Shown: positions 20,922 through 29,960, numbered from the stretch's first letter. The stretch is 64,000 nt of DNA from Bacillus weihaiensis (GCF_001889165.1 NZ_CP016020.1:1-64000); one strand, 5' to 3'. Numbers and translations: made by a program. Notes: a model not told the origin generated them from the sequence alone.

Positions 20922-21007
20922 GATTGGTTTATATCATTTGTTTTGTGTTCTTTCGCTATGCCGCGTCGCTTTTGCTGGGTCGCGCGAAGTTTGTCAGGTT
21001 TTCCCGA

Positions 21008-21206
21008 ATCGCGGATAGAGCTCGGAAAATCGCGGATAGGGCCCGGGAAACCGCGGATAGAACTCGGAAAATCGCGGATAGAGCCCGGAAAATAGCGGAT
21101 AGGGCCCGGGAAATCGCGGATAGAGCCCGGAAAATCGCGGATAGGCCCGAGAAAATCGCGGATAGGGCCGGAAAATCGCGGATAGCCCCCCAAAAAGATC
21201 ACGGAT
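21008..21206 (+). repeat. Array A of 21-bp tandem repeats (core ATCGCGGATAG)
   Basis: Nine units, eight of 21 bases and one of 20. Each starts ATCGCGGATAG (one has ACC and one ATAG at the start), followed by a more variable GC-rich half such as AGCCCGGAAA. A degenerate partial unit (ATCACGGAT) ends the array. It lies inside the trePA intergenic gap, antisense to the tre transcript as written. Frames stay open on both strands because the period is seven codons, but no start with a ribosome site or known protein is present. The 40 bases upstream resemble those upstream of array B. Confidence 0.9.
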
Positions 21207-21287
21207 CCTCCCCGAAAACGATAGAGACACCACATCGAACCCCGAATTAGCCGCAAAAATCATGAAACATTGAACTACCTTCTATGA

Positions 21288-22694
21288 TTAGTTCAAGTTC
21301 TTACGCATTTTCCCTAAAATCATCGTTAAAACGAATGGTACGATTAGTACAATGCCCATTCCGATGAAGAAGGATACCCAGTTTTCAGGGAAGATTGATA
21401 AGAATCCTGGTAAACCACCAACACCGATGGATGGTGCTTTAACGGCTTGCATTGAAATAAAGGCACCTGCAAGGGCTGACCCGATAACTGCTGAAATAAA
21501 GGCAAAACGGTAGCGTAGGTTTACGCCAAACATCGCTGGCTCTGTAATCCCTAAGTAGGCCGAAACAGCAGATGTGAAGGACAAGCTTTTAAGCTTTTCA
21601 TCCTTTAATAAGAACATCATAGCAAGTGCTGCAGTACCTTGTGCAATGTTAGAAAGGGCAACCATTGGCCATAGAAATGTACCTCCTGTGCTACCAATTA
21701 ACTGTAAATCGACTGCTAAGAACGTATGATGCATTCCTGTGATAACAAGTGGTGCATACAAACCACCATAGATTAGTCCGCCTAAAATTGGAGCTACTTC
21801 AAAAATACCAACTACCGCAGCAGTAATCATGTTACCGATGGCGAACGTGATCGGTCCGATTGCGATAAAAGAAACAAAGCCTGTTACTAATAATGTAATC
21901 GGTGCGACAAGTAATAGCTGAAACGCATCCGGAATACGTTTGCGTAAGAATATTTCAATTTTTGCTAACACGAAAGAAGCAAGTAGTACTGGTAGAACCT
22001 GACCTTGATAGCCAACCTTTTGAACATCTAATCCAAAGAGATTCCATGTCGGAACTTCTTCTGCTGCTCCATAACCCCAAGCGTTTAGTAAATCAGGGTG
22101 CACAAGCATTAAGCCAAGTACAATTCCAAGCAGTGGGCTTCCACCAAAACGATTAACGGCCGACCAACCAATTAAACCAGGTAAGAATACAAAGGATGTA
22201 TTGGCAATTAAGTTAATGATGCTAGCAAAGTCAGCCCATTGTGGATACACCTGAACAAGTGATTGTTCGTCATAGAAGATGCCTGAGCCAGTTAGGATAT
22301 TGTTAATTCCCATTAATAAACCTGCAGTCACAATTGCTGGCAGAATCGGAATGAAGATATCCGCTAACGTTTTAATTGCACGCTGTAATGGATTTAAGTT
22401 CTTTTCAGATGCTTTTTTTACATCATCCTTTGATGCTTCTCCTACACCTGTTTGTTGGACGATTTCTTTATAGACTTTATCAACTGTACCTTGTCCGATA
22501 ACGACTTGGAATTGTCCGTTCGTGGAAAACGAACCCTTTACTAAATCAATCATTTCTAAAGCCTCTTTGTTTACGCTTTCTTCATCTACTAACGCAAAAC
22601 GTAAACGAGTGACACAGTGTGTTGCCGCGGCGATATTTTCTTTGCCACCAATTGCATCTATAATTGCTGATACTTGTTTTTTATCAATACTCAT
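21288..22694 (-). CDS. treP: Trehalose-specific PTS transporter, EIIBC component
   Basis: A 468-residue membrane permease that imports trehalose and phosphorylates it to trehalose 6-phosphate. The start is the ATG at 22694 after GGGAGGG; a 30-codon upstream extension lies in the operator region and is not real. The EIIB domain (residues about 1-85) has the phosphorylated cysteine in ATHCVTRLRFAL. The EIIC domain follows with about ten membrane segments and GITEPAMFGVNLRYRF near the C-terminus. No EIIA domain is fused, as usual for TreP, which borrows the glucose EIIA. First gene of the operon. Confidence 0.95.
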   Translation of the reverse strand: MSIDKKQVSAIIDAIGGKENIAAATHCVTRLRFALVDEESVNKEALEMIDLVKGSFSTNGQFQVVIGQGTVDKVYKEIVQQTGVGEASKDDVKKASEKNLNPLQRAIKTLADIFIPILPAIVTAGLLMGINNILTGSGIFYDEQSLVQVYPQWADFASIINLIANTSFVFLPGLIGWSAVNRFGGSPLLGIVLGLMLVHPDLLNAWGYGAAEEVPTWNLFGLDVQKVGYQGQVLPVLLASFVLAKIEIFLRKRIPDAFQLLLVAPITLLVTGFVSFIAIGPITFAIGNMITAAVVGIFEVAPILGGLIYGGLYAPLVITGMHHTFLAVDLQLIGSTGGTFLWPMVALSNIAQGTAALAMMFLLKDEKLKSLSFTSAVSAYLGITEPAMFGVNLRYRFAFISAVIGSALAGAFISMQAVKAPSIGVGGLPGFLSIFPENWVSFFIGMGIVLIVPFVLTMILGKMRKNLN

Positions 22695-22734
22695 GGTTTT
22701 CCCTCCCATACTATATTTCACCTCTAAGTCATAT

Positions 22735-22751
22735 AAAGAAGCGTTTTCATT
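22735..22751 (-). promoter_or_regulatory. Candidate CcpA site (cre) in the treP leader
   Basis: Read on the minus strand, AATGAAAACGCTTCTTT matches the degenerate cre consensus WWTGNAANCGNWNNCWW at all but one fixed position. It lies in the treP leader downstream of the promoter, where cre sites often act as roadblocks. Catabolite repression of tre is established in Bacillus subtilis. Confidence 0.45.
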
Positions 22752-22772
22752 CATATGAGCTAAAAATGAAAT

Positions 22773-22785
22773 TTGTATATACATG
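22773..22785. promoter_or_regulatory. TreR operator, promoter-distal
   Basis: TTGTATATACATG resembles the TTGTATATACAA-type palindrome bound by TreR in Bacillus subtilis. It sits just downstream of the -10 of the treP promoter. Confidence 0.7.
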
Positions 22786-22795
22786 TTGTCTCTAT

Positions 22796-22824
22796 ATCTT
22801 AATCATGTATATACAAGTTGTCAA
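22796..22824 (-). promoter_or_regulatory. Sigma-A promoter of trePAR with embedded TreR operator
   Basis: On the minus strand TTGACA (22824-22819) and TAAGAT (22801-22796) are 17 bases apart. The spacer holds the second operator CATGTATATACAAG (22804-22817), an inverted copy of the other. Repressor on both sites would block polymerase directly. Confidence 0.8.
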
Positions 22825-22942
22825 CAAAAATAAATCGTTTACATAATCCTTTAACAATTAGTCGTTTATTCTAACGAGTAATTTCTTAAGAAAAAAGGTA
22901 AAATGACAGGTAGACAACTAGTACGTAAGAAAGGAAGATAGG

Positions 22943-23959
22943 ATGAACTACAAAGAAAGGTTGATGCCTTTTTTAGCATCGAATGATTACTTTATACATG
23001 AGTTTATTTCACAGTCCTTACATGATTTTCCAGACATTCATTTTACAAAAGCACTTTTAAAGGAAATAAAAAAAGACCCTATTAAAGAATCCATTCATCT
23101 TATGTATCTTAATGTTGAGAATGCAGATGAAGAGGTTGTTTTTTATTTAGCTGAAGGGGCAAATCATTCTAATCCTTCCATTGCGGAGTTATATCAGCAG
23201 CTTATTCCACGCCTATCTCCTGATGTGGCAATGGCTCATATGCCTTTGATAAAGCCGTTTCTTTCAGAGGACACATGGATGTTTTATGAAAGGTTAATGC
23301 AGGGAAATGAAGACGAATTATGGCCCTTGTTTTTTGATTTGCTAGCGAGTGTTCATGAAAATGAAGACTTATATGTGACTGTGAAACAACTTGCGGCGAC
23401 TCTTGTACGAAATGGGTGGGTTTCTGAAGAAATTATTGAGCTTATTTTTCACGAAAATGAAAAGCAAGAGTGGTTTGATTACAATGGAATGATTGCGATT
23501 TACATGATGAAATTAATGGGGTTAAACCATTATAGTGAAAGACTTGCTACATTGCTTACACATGAGGGGGAGGATATGTTGCTAGATGAAGTGAGTGCGA
23601 CGCTCATTTCCTTTCAATCTTCTAATGTCGTAGAAGCAGTTGCCCCTTATTTAATAGAGGATATACCGAATATTTATGCCATTTCTATCTTGGAAAATCT
23701 TAAGCAAAAAGAAAGTGTAGAGGTTCTTAGTGAAGCTTATAAAAAGGTTCAATCCCCTCAAGCAATGGAGCTCCTTATAGAAGCACTCGCGCATCAGCTT
23801 GATCCAGATGCTGAACCGGTCATTCATGATTATTTAAAGAGTGATCCTACATACAGTTTGGTGGATGTCCCGCTTATTGCATATGCTTATTATCAAATAA
23901 TAGGAGTCAGACACCCGATGCTTGGAGAGTGGAGAGAGGATTTACATTCGAGAGGGTGA
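22943..23959 (+). CDS. HEAT-like helical repeat protein
   Basis: A 338-residue soluble protein of unknown function, predicted to be nearly all helical, with recurring units of about 30-35 residues that resemble HEAT-type repeats (for example the stretches around VAPYLIEDIPNIYAISILEN and VEVLSEAYKKVQSPQAMELL). There are no catalytic motifs and no membrane segments. It has a GGAAGATAGG-type ribosome site before the ATG at 22943 and is divergent from treP. It is transcribed alone, with a terminator at 24118. Such proteins usually act as binding scaffolds; nothing here shows the partner. Confidence 0.7.
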   Translation: MNYKERLMPFLASNDYFIHEFISQSLHDFPDIHFTKALLKEIKKDPIKESIHLMYLNVENADEEVVFYLAEGANHSNPSIAELYQQLIPRLSPDVAMAHMPLIKPFLSEDTWMFYERLMQGNEDELWPLFFDLLASVHENEDLYVTVKQLAATLVRNGWVSEEIIELIFHENEKQEWFDYNGMIAIYMMKLMGLNHYSERLATLLTHEGEDMLLDEVSATLISFQSSNVVEAVAPYLIEDIPNIYAISILENLKQKESVEVLSEAYKKVQSPQAMELLIEALAHQLDPDAEPVIHDYLKSDPTYSLVDVPLIAYAYYQIIGVRHPMLGEWREDLHSRG

Positions 23960-24117
23960 AATTTTAAAAATTTAATAAAATCGAGCATATAAAAGATGAT
24001 TTAGGTAACCGTATAAACTAGGGGCTTTGCTACGCTCGATTGTCTGAGGAGTCTTTACTACTAATTTTGATACAAGCGCTCTGGTTTTATCTATTCCAAG
24101 TAGTAGGTGGAAAAAAG

Positions 24118-24152
24118 AAGTTCCTTAGGGTTCGCTCTAAGAAACTTTTTAC
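24118..24152 (+). terminator. Terminator between two convergent genes
   Basis: AAGTTCCTTAG (24118-24128) pairs with CTAAGAAACTT (24137-24147) with one mismatch, then TTTTT. It is followed by about three imperfect copies of a 12-base unit TTTTTACCTTCC up to the end of the EamA gene. Confidence 0.7.
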
Positions 24153-24172
24153 CTTCCTTTTTACCTTCCTTT

Positions 24173-25111
24173 TTACCGAGAGAGAATCACTCTCTGGCGT
24201 TGCTTTTTTCTATACCGCAATAATTCTTCAAGCCCTCCAGAACCTAGAACTACACCGAATATGATGAAGATGAATCCTATGACTTGTATAAGTGTAATCT
24301 GTTCATGTAAAAATAAAGAGGCGCCTACTAATGCAAAAAATGGATTTAAATTGATAAATATAGACGTTTCAGATGGTCCAACTTTTCCAATTGCGTAATT
24401 GTATATCATATGACCAACAGAGGTGGCTAAAAAAGCTGAGGCAAAGAAAATGATCCAAATGCCCATATTGCCTTTTGTCATACTTTGGAGTCCATTTGGT
24501 TCCATTACCAGACTGAAACCAAATAAAATACCGGACCCTATAAGGAGCATATAGCCGGTCATCAATCTAGGATCTAAGGTTGCAGAAACTTTTTTAATCA
24601 TGATAAAGCTAAAGGCCTGTAGGAGGATGGATAAAAAGATCTGAACATCTCCAATTGATATACCTTGAAGTGCTTTTCCATTGTGTAAAATAATAAAAGA
24701 AATTCCTACAAACCCGAAAATGATTCCCAAAAAACGTATGAAGGTCACTTTATTTTTAAGAAATACAATGGCCATGATAGTTGTTAAGATTGGCCCCATA
24801 CCTAGTATGAGCCCTGCATTGGAAGCCGAGGTTTCTTGTAAACCGACGGATAAAAAGTAGTGGTGTCCTACCACATTGAAAAGAGAACAAATAAGGATCG
24901 CAAACCATTCTGATTTAGTTGGCTTTCGTAATAATCGCAGGAAGCCTAATAGGATAAACACACCTCCTGCAGCAGTAAAGATTCTCAGCGCTGTCATTGT
25001 TATAGGTGAAAAGCTGGTAACTAAAAGCTTAGTCGCTGTCACATTTAATCCCCAGGTCAGCATCACAAAGACTAAAGTGATATAGATAGGAAGCTTGCTA
25101 TTTTTCTTCAT
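24173..25111 (-). CDS. EamA/DMT-family transporter
   Basis: A 312-residue integral membrane protein with about ten hydrophobic helices in two EamA halves; each half ends with the typical E-type motif (FLKNKVTFIRFLGIIFGFVG and FLHEQITLIQVIGFIFIIFG). Family members export amino acids or other metabolites across the cytoplasmic membrane; the substrate is not evident. The C-terminal tail is basic. The gene is monocistronic, convergent with the HEAT-like gene and divergent from the ThrE pair, with array B in between. Confidence 0.88.
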   Translation of the reverse strand: MKKNSKLPIYITLVFVMLTWGLNVTATKLLVTSFSPITMTALRIFTAAGGVFILLGFLRLLRKPTKSEWFAILICSLFNVVGHHYFLSVGLQETSASNAGLILGMGPILTTIMAIVFLKNKVTFIRFLGIIFGFVGISFIILHNGKALQGISIGDVQIFLSILLQAFSFIMIKKVSATLDPRLMTGYMLLIGSGILFGFSLVMEPNGLQSMTKGNMGIWIIFFASAFLATSVGHMIYNYAIGKVGPSETSIFINLNPFFALVGASLFLHEQITLIQVIGFIFIIFGVVLGSGGLEELLRYRKKQRQRVILSR

Positions 25112-25508
25112 ATATTTCTCCCTTTTATAAACTCAATGGTACATTATATTTTCTTTTCTCAAAACGATACACGTTCATTTAACCAATTTGTTTAATTGTT
25201 TAATTGCATAGATTAGTATAGCAATCATTTTATAGATATGTAGAATTTTATAACTGAATTTGGAATGAATACCGAAAAATGAAAGGGATTTATAGATTAT
25301 TCAGAAAAAAGTTATAATGTAAGGGATACCAATTTAGAAATTGAATTGATTATCTATTCTTTCTTCTTTACACTCTATATATGTCTTTTTTCTTACCTGT
25401 TTTATCCCGGTAACTAAAGGTGAAGTTCTTAATTAATTAGCTACTTAGTTCCAAGGACGACGAGATGACACAATGCTGGGTAGCGCGGTATTTGTCGGTA
25501 TTGCCCGA
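25112..25508. other. Divergent intergenic region before array B
   Basis: No gene. AT-rich promoter DNA for the EamA gene, then, from about 25468, a GC-richer leader (TGCTGGGTAGCGCGGTATTT and TGTCGG...CCCGAATCGCGG) that closely matches the sequence before array A. Confidence 0.5.
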
Positions 25509-25757
25509 ATCGCGGATAGAGCACTAAGAATCGCGGATAGAGCACTAAGAATCGCGGATAGAGCCCTGAAAATCGCGGATAGAGCACTGAAAATCGCGGA
25601 TAGAGCACTGAAAATCGCGGATAGAGCCCTGAAAATCGCGGATAGAGCACCGAAAATCGCGGATAGAGCCCTGAAAATCGCGGATAGAGCACCGAGAATC
25701 ACGGATAGAGCCCTGAAAATCACAGAAAGAGCTCTAAAAATCACAGATAACCCGACG
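25509..25757 (+). repeat. Array B of 21-bp tandem repeats (core ATCGCGGATAG)
   Basis: Eleven consecutive 21-base units plus a partial one. Units 1-9 keep ATCGCGGATAGAGC; the second half alternates among ACTAAGA, CCTGAAA, ACTGAAA and ACCGAAA types. The last three become ATCACGGAT, ATCACAGAA and ATCACAGAT, so the array decays at its right end. It sits between the divergent EamA and ThrE genes. The open frames across it (IADRALK repeated, or YPRFSGL on the other strand) are a by-product of the seven-codon period. Confidence 0.92.
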
Positions 25758-25887
25758 ATTACGCTTGTAAACAGACTATGTGAGATAGAGTTGGGTTTTG
25801 GCTCGCCTTCTGGATGAGCAGAATAGTCAATTTTGGCTAAAGAACGAGTAAGAAATTAGCTTTAAAACACTGATTTGGGGTGAAGCG

Positions 25888-26646
25888 ATGGGAAAGCCGA
25901 CTGAAAATCAGGCATATGACATTATAGATGTGTGTTTGCTTGCTGGAAAAATTATGCTTAGAAGTGGTGCTGAGACGTATCGGGTGGAAGATACGATGAT
26001 GCGAATTGCCTCTGCCTATGGTATTGAGGACTCTCATAGCTATGTGACACCCACGGGGATTATATTTTCAATTGGAAGTAAAACACCGACTCAGTTAGTT
26101 CGAATTGTTGATCGTTCAACGGATTTGCAAAAGGTAGCAAAGGTAAATGCAATCTCGAGACAAATCAGTAACGGTGATTTGAGCGTTGCCGAGGCATTTG
26201 CTGAGCTTAGAATTATTGAAAGAGATCCGCATGCGTATCCGATTTGGGTGCAAATTGCTGCAGCTTCTATTGCAAGTGGATGCTTTTTAATTATGTTTAA
26301 AGGTGGTTGGTCTGATTTTCTCCCTGCACTTGTGTGCGGAGGAATTGGATTAGCGACGTTAATCTATATTCATCAGCTTGTTGAGATTAAATTTTTTGCA
26401 GAATTTATTGCTGCCTTAGTGATTGGGCTGTTAGCTGTTTTAATGGTTTCGATAGAGGTAGGGACGGAGCTTGATAAGATTATTATCGGATCTGTCATGC
26501 CGCTCGTACCTGGTCTGTTAATTACAAATGCTGTGCGGGATTTAATGGCTGGACACCTAGTATCAGGAATTTCCAAAGGAGCTGAAGCTTTTCTGACAGC
26601 ATTTGCGATTGGGGCTGGTGTCGCTGTTGTATTCTCGTTTTATTAA
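25888..26646 (+). CDS. ThrE-family threonine/serine exporter, large subunit (DUF1212)
   Basis: A 252-residue protein with an N-terminal soluble region carrying the family signature YRVEDTMMRIASAYG and SYVTPTGIIFSI, then about five membrane helices (residues about 118-250). Members export threonine and serine; many Firmicutes split the transporter into two genes, and the small half follows at 26826. The start ATG at 25888 follows GGGGTG. Confidence 0.85.
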   Translation: MGKPTENQAYDIIDVCLLAGKIMLRSGAETYRVEDTMMRIASAYGIEDSHSYVTPTGIIFSIGSKTPTQLVRIVDRSTDLQKVAKVNAISRQISNGDLSVAEAFAELRIIERDPHAYPIWVQIAAASIASGCFLIMFKGGWSDFLPALVCGGIGLATLIYIHQLVEIKFFAEFIAALVIGLLAVLMVSIEVGTELDKIIIGSVMPLVPGLLITNAVRDLMAGHLVSGISKGAEAFLTAFAIGAGVAVVFSFY

Positions 26647-26825
26647 GGGATATATTTACGATGAAGAGAGAAATTAACAGAGGGCTTATTTTTGTTTCCT
26701 ACGTAAAACGCTAGGTATCAATTTTTCTCTCATATTGGAAATGATGGTATTCATACGAAGTAGCAACAAAGCTTAAGAATAGAGCCTTTATGTATAAATG
26801 AAAAAACTATGTATTGGAGGCTAGA

Positions 26826-27275
26826 ATGGTGATCGAACAAATCGTTACTAGCTTTATCGCATCTGCAGCATTTGGCATTATTTTCAATGCGCCTGTTCAA
26901 AGCATCATAAAATGTGGATTTGCGGGAATGGTAGGCTGGATCATTTATCTTGCCCTATTTGATTACACATCAGACAGTGTGTTTGCTTCTCTCCTTGCTT
27001 CCTTTTGCATTGCGATTATTAGTCAGTTTTTTGCAAAAAAGTATAAAACACCTGTTATCATATTTAATGTATCTGGCATTATTCCTTTAGTACCTGGTGG
27101 CTTAGCATATGATGCGATGAGAAGTGTTGTTGAAAATAATTATAACCTTGGAATATCCTTAGCTGCAAAAGCCTTCATGATCTCAGGAGCAATCGCTATT
27201 GGGCTCGTCTTATCAGAGGTGATCAATCAAATTATTCGTAAAAAAAAGCTGAAAAAGCTTTCAATAGAGTCTTAA
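26826..27275 (+). CDS. ThrE-family threonine/serine exporter, small subunit (DUF3815)
   Basis: A 149-residue integral membrane protein with four or five helices, matching the C-terminal half of ThrE; SGIIPLVPGGLAYDAM near residue 80 is a family motif also seen in its partner as VMPLVPGLLITNAVRD. The start is the ATG at 26826, five bases after GGAGG. It is probably cotranscribed with the large subunit despite a 179-base gap, in which I see no clear terminator. Confidence 0.82.
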   Translation: MVIEQIVTSFIASAAFGIIFNAPVQSIIKCGFAGMVGWIIYLALFDYTSDSVFASLLASFCIAIISQFFAKKYKTPVIIFNVSGIIPLVPGGLAYDAMRSVVENNYNLGISLAAKAFMISGAIAIGLVLSEVINQIIRKKKLKKLSIES

Positions 27276-27316
27276 TAGATAGCTAATGAAATTTAAAGTT
27301 GAAAGAGGGAAGACGC

Positions 27317-28216
27317 ATGAAATCCTATATAAAAAATCAGATTAATGAATTTAAAGAAAAAAATCAAAATAGAGGGCGACTACTTGTTAGCTGTCCTGAC
27401 CAGCCTGGTATTGTCTCGACTATTTCAAAATTTTTGTATTCTCATCAAGCAAACATCATTGAGTCAAGTCAGTACTCAACAAATCCAGAGGGTGGAACAT
27501 TCTTTATTCGTATTGAATTTGAATGTCCGAATTTAAAAGAAAAAGCAGCTGAAATGGAGCTGCAATTTGCAGAATTAGCGAAAGAATTTAACATGGAATG
27601 GAACTTAACGCATGTTTATAATGTGAAAAAAGTGGCCATTTTTGTTTCAAAAGAACTTCACTGCCTACTTGAACTACTATGGGAATGGCAAAGTGGAGAT
27701 TTAATGGCAGATATCGCACTTGTCATTAGTAACCATGTAGAGGCTAAAGAAGCGGTTGAAGCGTTAAATATTCCGTTCTATCACATTCCAGCTAACAAAG
27801 ATATTCGTGAACAAGTGGAAAAAGAACAGCTTCAACTAGTAGAAACATATAAGATTGACTTAATTATCCTAGCTCGTTACATGCAAATTTTAACACCGAC
27901 GTTTGTTAGTGCAAATCCTAACAAAATTATTAATATCCACCACTCCTTCTTACCAGCCTTTATTGGAGCACGTCCATATGAAAGAGCCTATGACCGAGGA
28001 GTGAAATTAATTGGAGCAACATCACATTATGTAACAAATGATCTTGATGAAGGTCCAATTATTGAACAGGACATCAGCCGTGTGGACCATCGTGCTAATG
28101 TAGATAGTCTAAAGAAAATTGGTCGATCAGTGGAAAGAAGTGTTCTAGCGCGTGCAGTGAAATGGCACCTAGAAGATCGTATTTTAGTTCATGATAATAA
28201 AACCATTGTTTTTTAA
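27317..28216 (+). CDS. purU: Formyltetrahydrofolate deformylase
   Basis: PurU hydrolyses 10-formyltetrahydrofolate to tetrahydrofolate and formate, balancing one-carbon pools. The 299-residue product has an N-terminal ACT domain (residues about 10-90, LLVSCPDQPGIVSTISKFLY) and a formyltransferase-like hydrolase domain with INIHHSFLPAFIGARPYERA (catalytic His) and GATSHYVTNDLDEGPIIEQ (catalytic Asp). The start is the ATG at 27317 after GAGGG; the six-codon upstream frame has no separate site. A large hairpin element follows. Confidence 0.95.
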   Translation: MKSYIKNQINEFKEKNQNRGRLLVSCPDQPGIVSTISKFLYSHQANIIESSQYSTNPEGGTFFIRIEFECPNLKEKAAEMELQFAELAKEFNMEWNLTHVYNVKKVAIFVSKELHCLLELLWEWQSGDLMADIALVISNHVEAKEAVEALNIPFYHIPANKDIREQVEKEQLQLVETYKIDLIILARYMQILTPTFVSANPNKIINIHHSFLPAFIGARPYERAYDRGVKLIGATSHYVTNDLDEGPIIEQDISRVDHRANVDSLKKIGRSVERSVLARAVKWHLEDRILVHDNKTIVF

Positions 28217-28229
28217 ATAGTTTCATAAG

Positions 28230-28359
28230 AAGAGGCTGAGACAAAACAAAAGAGCCAGGAACCCTCCGAGACAATCTATTGTGGACACTTACCAAATCAG
28301 TGTATACATCTAGATGTCCCGATAAGGTGCCAGGCACTTTCTGTCCCAGCCTCTTTTTC
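28230..28359 (+). repeat. 130-base hairpin element after purU, terminator-like
   Basis: AAGAGGCTGAGACA at 28230-28243 is mirrored by TGTCCCAGCCTCTT at 28342-28355 with one mismatch, followed by T. The interior contains GGTGCCAGGCACTT, related to the palindrome at 16188. Elements with GAGGCTGGGACA ends are common dispersed repeats in Bacillaceae; here it also supplies a terminator for purU. Confidence 0.75.
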
Positions 28360-28477
28360 ACTTGGAAGCTAGTTATATGAGTAAGAATGTATTAATAAAT
28401 GACAGTTTTATCCCAAAATATAGGATTTTTGTCTTATAATAGAATGGTAATTAAATCCTAAAAGGGGAGGAATTGTC

Positions 28478-29839
28478 ATGTTTCAAGCGTTGGAAAAAAG
28501 TTTAGAAAACCGTGTAATACTTCCAGGAACAGATCTTTATGAGGAGAAAAGAAAGGTTTGGAATGGTGCTTTTGACAAACATCCTGGTGCTATTATTAGC
28601 TGTGAAACCGAGGATGATGTAGTGAAAGCAGTGAATTTTGCACAAGAAAAGGATTTACATATTGCTGTACGTGGCGGAGGTCACCATATTGGGGGATTTG
28701 CTACATGTGATGGCGGTGTGCTAATTGATTTATCTAATATGAAGAGTGTTGTTGTAGATGAAGAACGAATGGTAGCGGTTGTTGAGGGTGGGGCGACATT
28801 AGCTGATATAGATGCTGAAACGCAGAAATATGGTTTAGCGACACCTACGGGCACTGTATCGGAAACGGGTATTGCTGGTTTAGCCTTAAGTGGTGGTCTT
28901 GGCTACCTACGGGGAAAATATGGGTTAACCTGCGATAATCTTGTTGGTGCACATGTCGTTACGACAGATGGTCAGCTTTTATCTGTTTCCCAAACGGAGC
29001 ATGAGGACTTGTTCTGGGCAATCCGTGGTGGCGGCGGTAACTTCGGAATTGTGACAAAGTTTGAATTTCAGTTGTATCAAGTCGGACCAGAAGTGTTGGC
29101 TTTGGATGTGATCTATGATCAAAAGGATGCAAAGCAAATCCTTCAAAAAGCTCAAAGCTATATAGCAACAGCACCAGATGAAGTTTCTTTTAATATCACT
29201 ATGGCAGAGCTTCCCCCAGCGCCATTCTTGCCTGAATTCTTACATCATAAAAAAGTCGTGATGGTCGGTGGGATGTATGCAGGTGATCCAGAAGTGGGGA
29301 AAGCATGTATTAAGCCATTGCAAGAGTTGGCGGCACCGATAGTAGATCAAACAGGTGTAATTCCCTATGTCGCTCTTCAAAAGAAACTAGATGCGATGGT
29401 TCCAACACAGATTCCTGTTTATGGCACATCTCTTTACTTTGCCTCTTTAGAGGAAGAAATGATTAATACTTTATTAGAAAAACTTGAGTCAGCACCTGCT
29501 CCGACTTCATTAGTACAGCTTTGGGGGCTAAGTGGACAGATGAATCAAGTACCAGTCCAGGATACGGCTTTCTCAAATAGAGATTCCTCATTTGTTCTAT
29601 TACTAGATTTAATGGACATGGGATTCGGTCAAGAAGTATGTGAGCAGTGGGTAAACTCCGTCTATGATGTGCTTTTCCCATTTTCAAATAAAGGAGCTTC
29701 TTACTTAAATGGTATTGGTGAAAATGAGCAAGCAGTAAAGAAAACGCTAGCTGAAAATTACGAGAGATTACTTATTTGTAAGAAAAAATACGATCCAAAT
29801 AATCGCTTGAGACATAATCATAATATCTCTCCTAAATAG
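28478..29839 (+). CDS. FAD-binding oxidoreductase, berberine-bridge-enzyme type
   Basis: A 453-residue flavoenzyme of the PCMH/BBE group, which oxidises sugars or secondary metabolites with oxygen. The FAD domain has AVRGGGHHIGGFATCDGG, where the histidine after GGG is the usual covalent FAD site, then GTVSETGIAGLALSGGLGYL and YGLTCDNLVGAHVVTTDG. The C-terminal BBE element is YDPNNRLRHNHNISP; the common N-Q-N is H-N-H-N here. No signal peptide, so probably cytosolic. The start ATG at 28478 follows GGGGAGG, and a TATAAT -10 lies at 28435-28440. The substrate cannot be inferred from neighbours. Confidence 0.9.
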   Translation: MFQALEKSLENRVILPGTDLYEEKRKVWNGAFDKHPGAIISCETEDDVVKAVNFAQEKDLHIAVRGGGHHIGGFATCDGGVLIDLSNMKSVVVDEERMVAVVEGGATLADIDAETQKYGLATPTGTVSETGIAGLALSGGLGYLRGKYGLTCDNLVGAHVVTTDGQLLSVSQTEHEDLFWAIRGGGGNFGIVTKFEFQLYQVGPEVLALDVIYDQKDAKQILQKAQSYIATAPDEVSFNITMAELPPAPFLPEFLHHKKVVMVGGMYAGDPEVGKACIKPLQELAAPIVDQTGVIPYVALQKKLDAMVPTQIPVYGTSLYFASLEEEMINTLLEKLESAPAPTSLVQLWGLSGQMNQVPVQDTAFSNRDSSFVLLLDLMDMGFGQEVCEQWVNSVYDVLFPFSNKGASYLNGIGENEQAVKKTLAENYERLLICKKKYDPNNRLRHNHNISPK

Positions 29840-29960
29840 TGGGAGTCTGGGGCTAGTATCTCATTTAGTAGAGATGCTAGTCCTATTTGGTTTGGCTTAA
29901 TAAAGGGAGGAGCTTCTGAAAAGGGGAATGAGAGTGTCGGAAATTGTTGAAGTTTACCGA
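29840..29960. other. Gap before array C
   Basis: No gene. The sequence before the array ends GTCGGAAATTG...TTTACCGAATAGCGG, a weaker version of the leader found before arrays A and B. Confidence 0.4.

Noticed and set aside
20924-21250. Repeat protein encoded by array A (IADRARK units), and similar frames at 25473-25817 and 29928-30116
   Set aside because: Frames are open on both strands simply because the repeat is seven codons long. No ribosome binding site stands before them and the flanks are not coding-like.
24040-24264. 74-residue plus-strand open frame
   Set aside because: It runs through a terminator hairpin and the end of the opposite EamA gene; low-complexity Phe/Leu repeats, no family match and no ribosome site.
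25509-25757. CRISPR array
   Set aside because: Units are only 21 bases with no unique spacers of 30 or more bases; the variable half is shared among units, and no cas genes are present. The same holds for arrays A and C.
28095-28361. 88-residue minus-strand frame covering the end of purU and the hairpin element
   Set aside because: It reads through the terminator-like repeat and the conserved purU C-terminus; no ribosome site.
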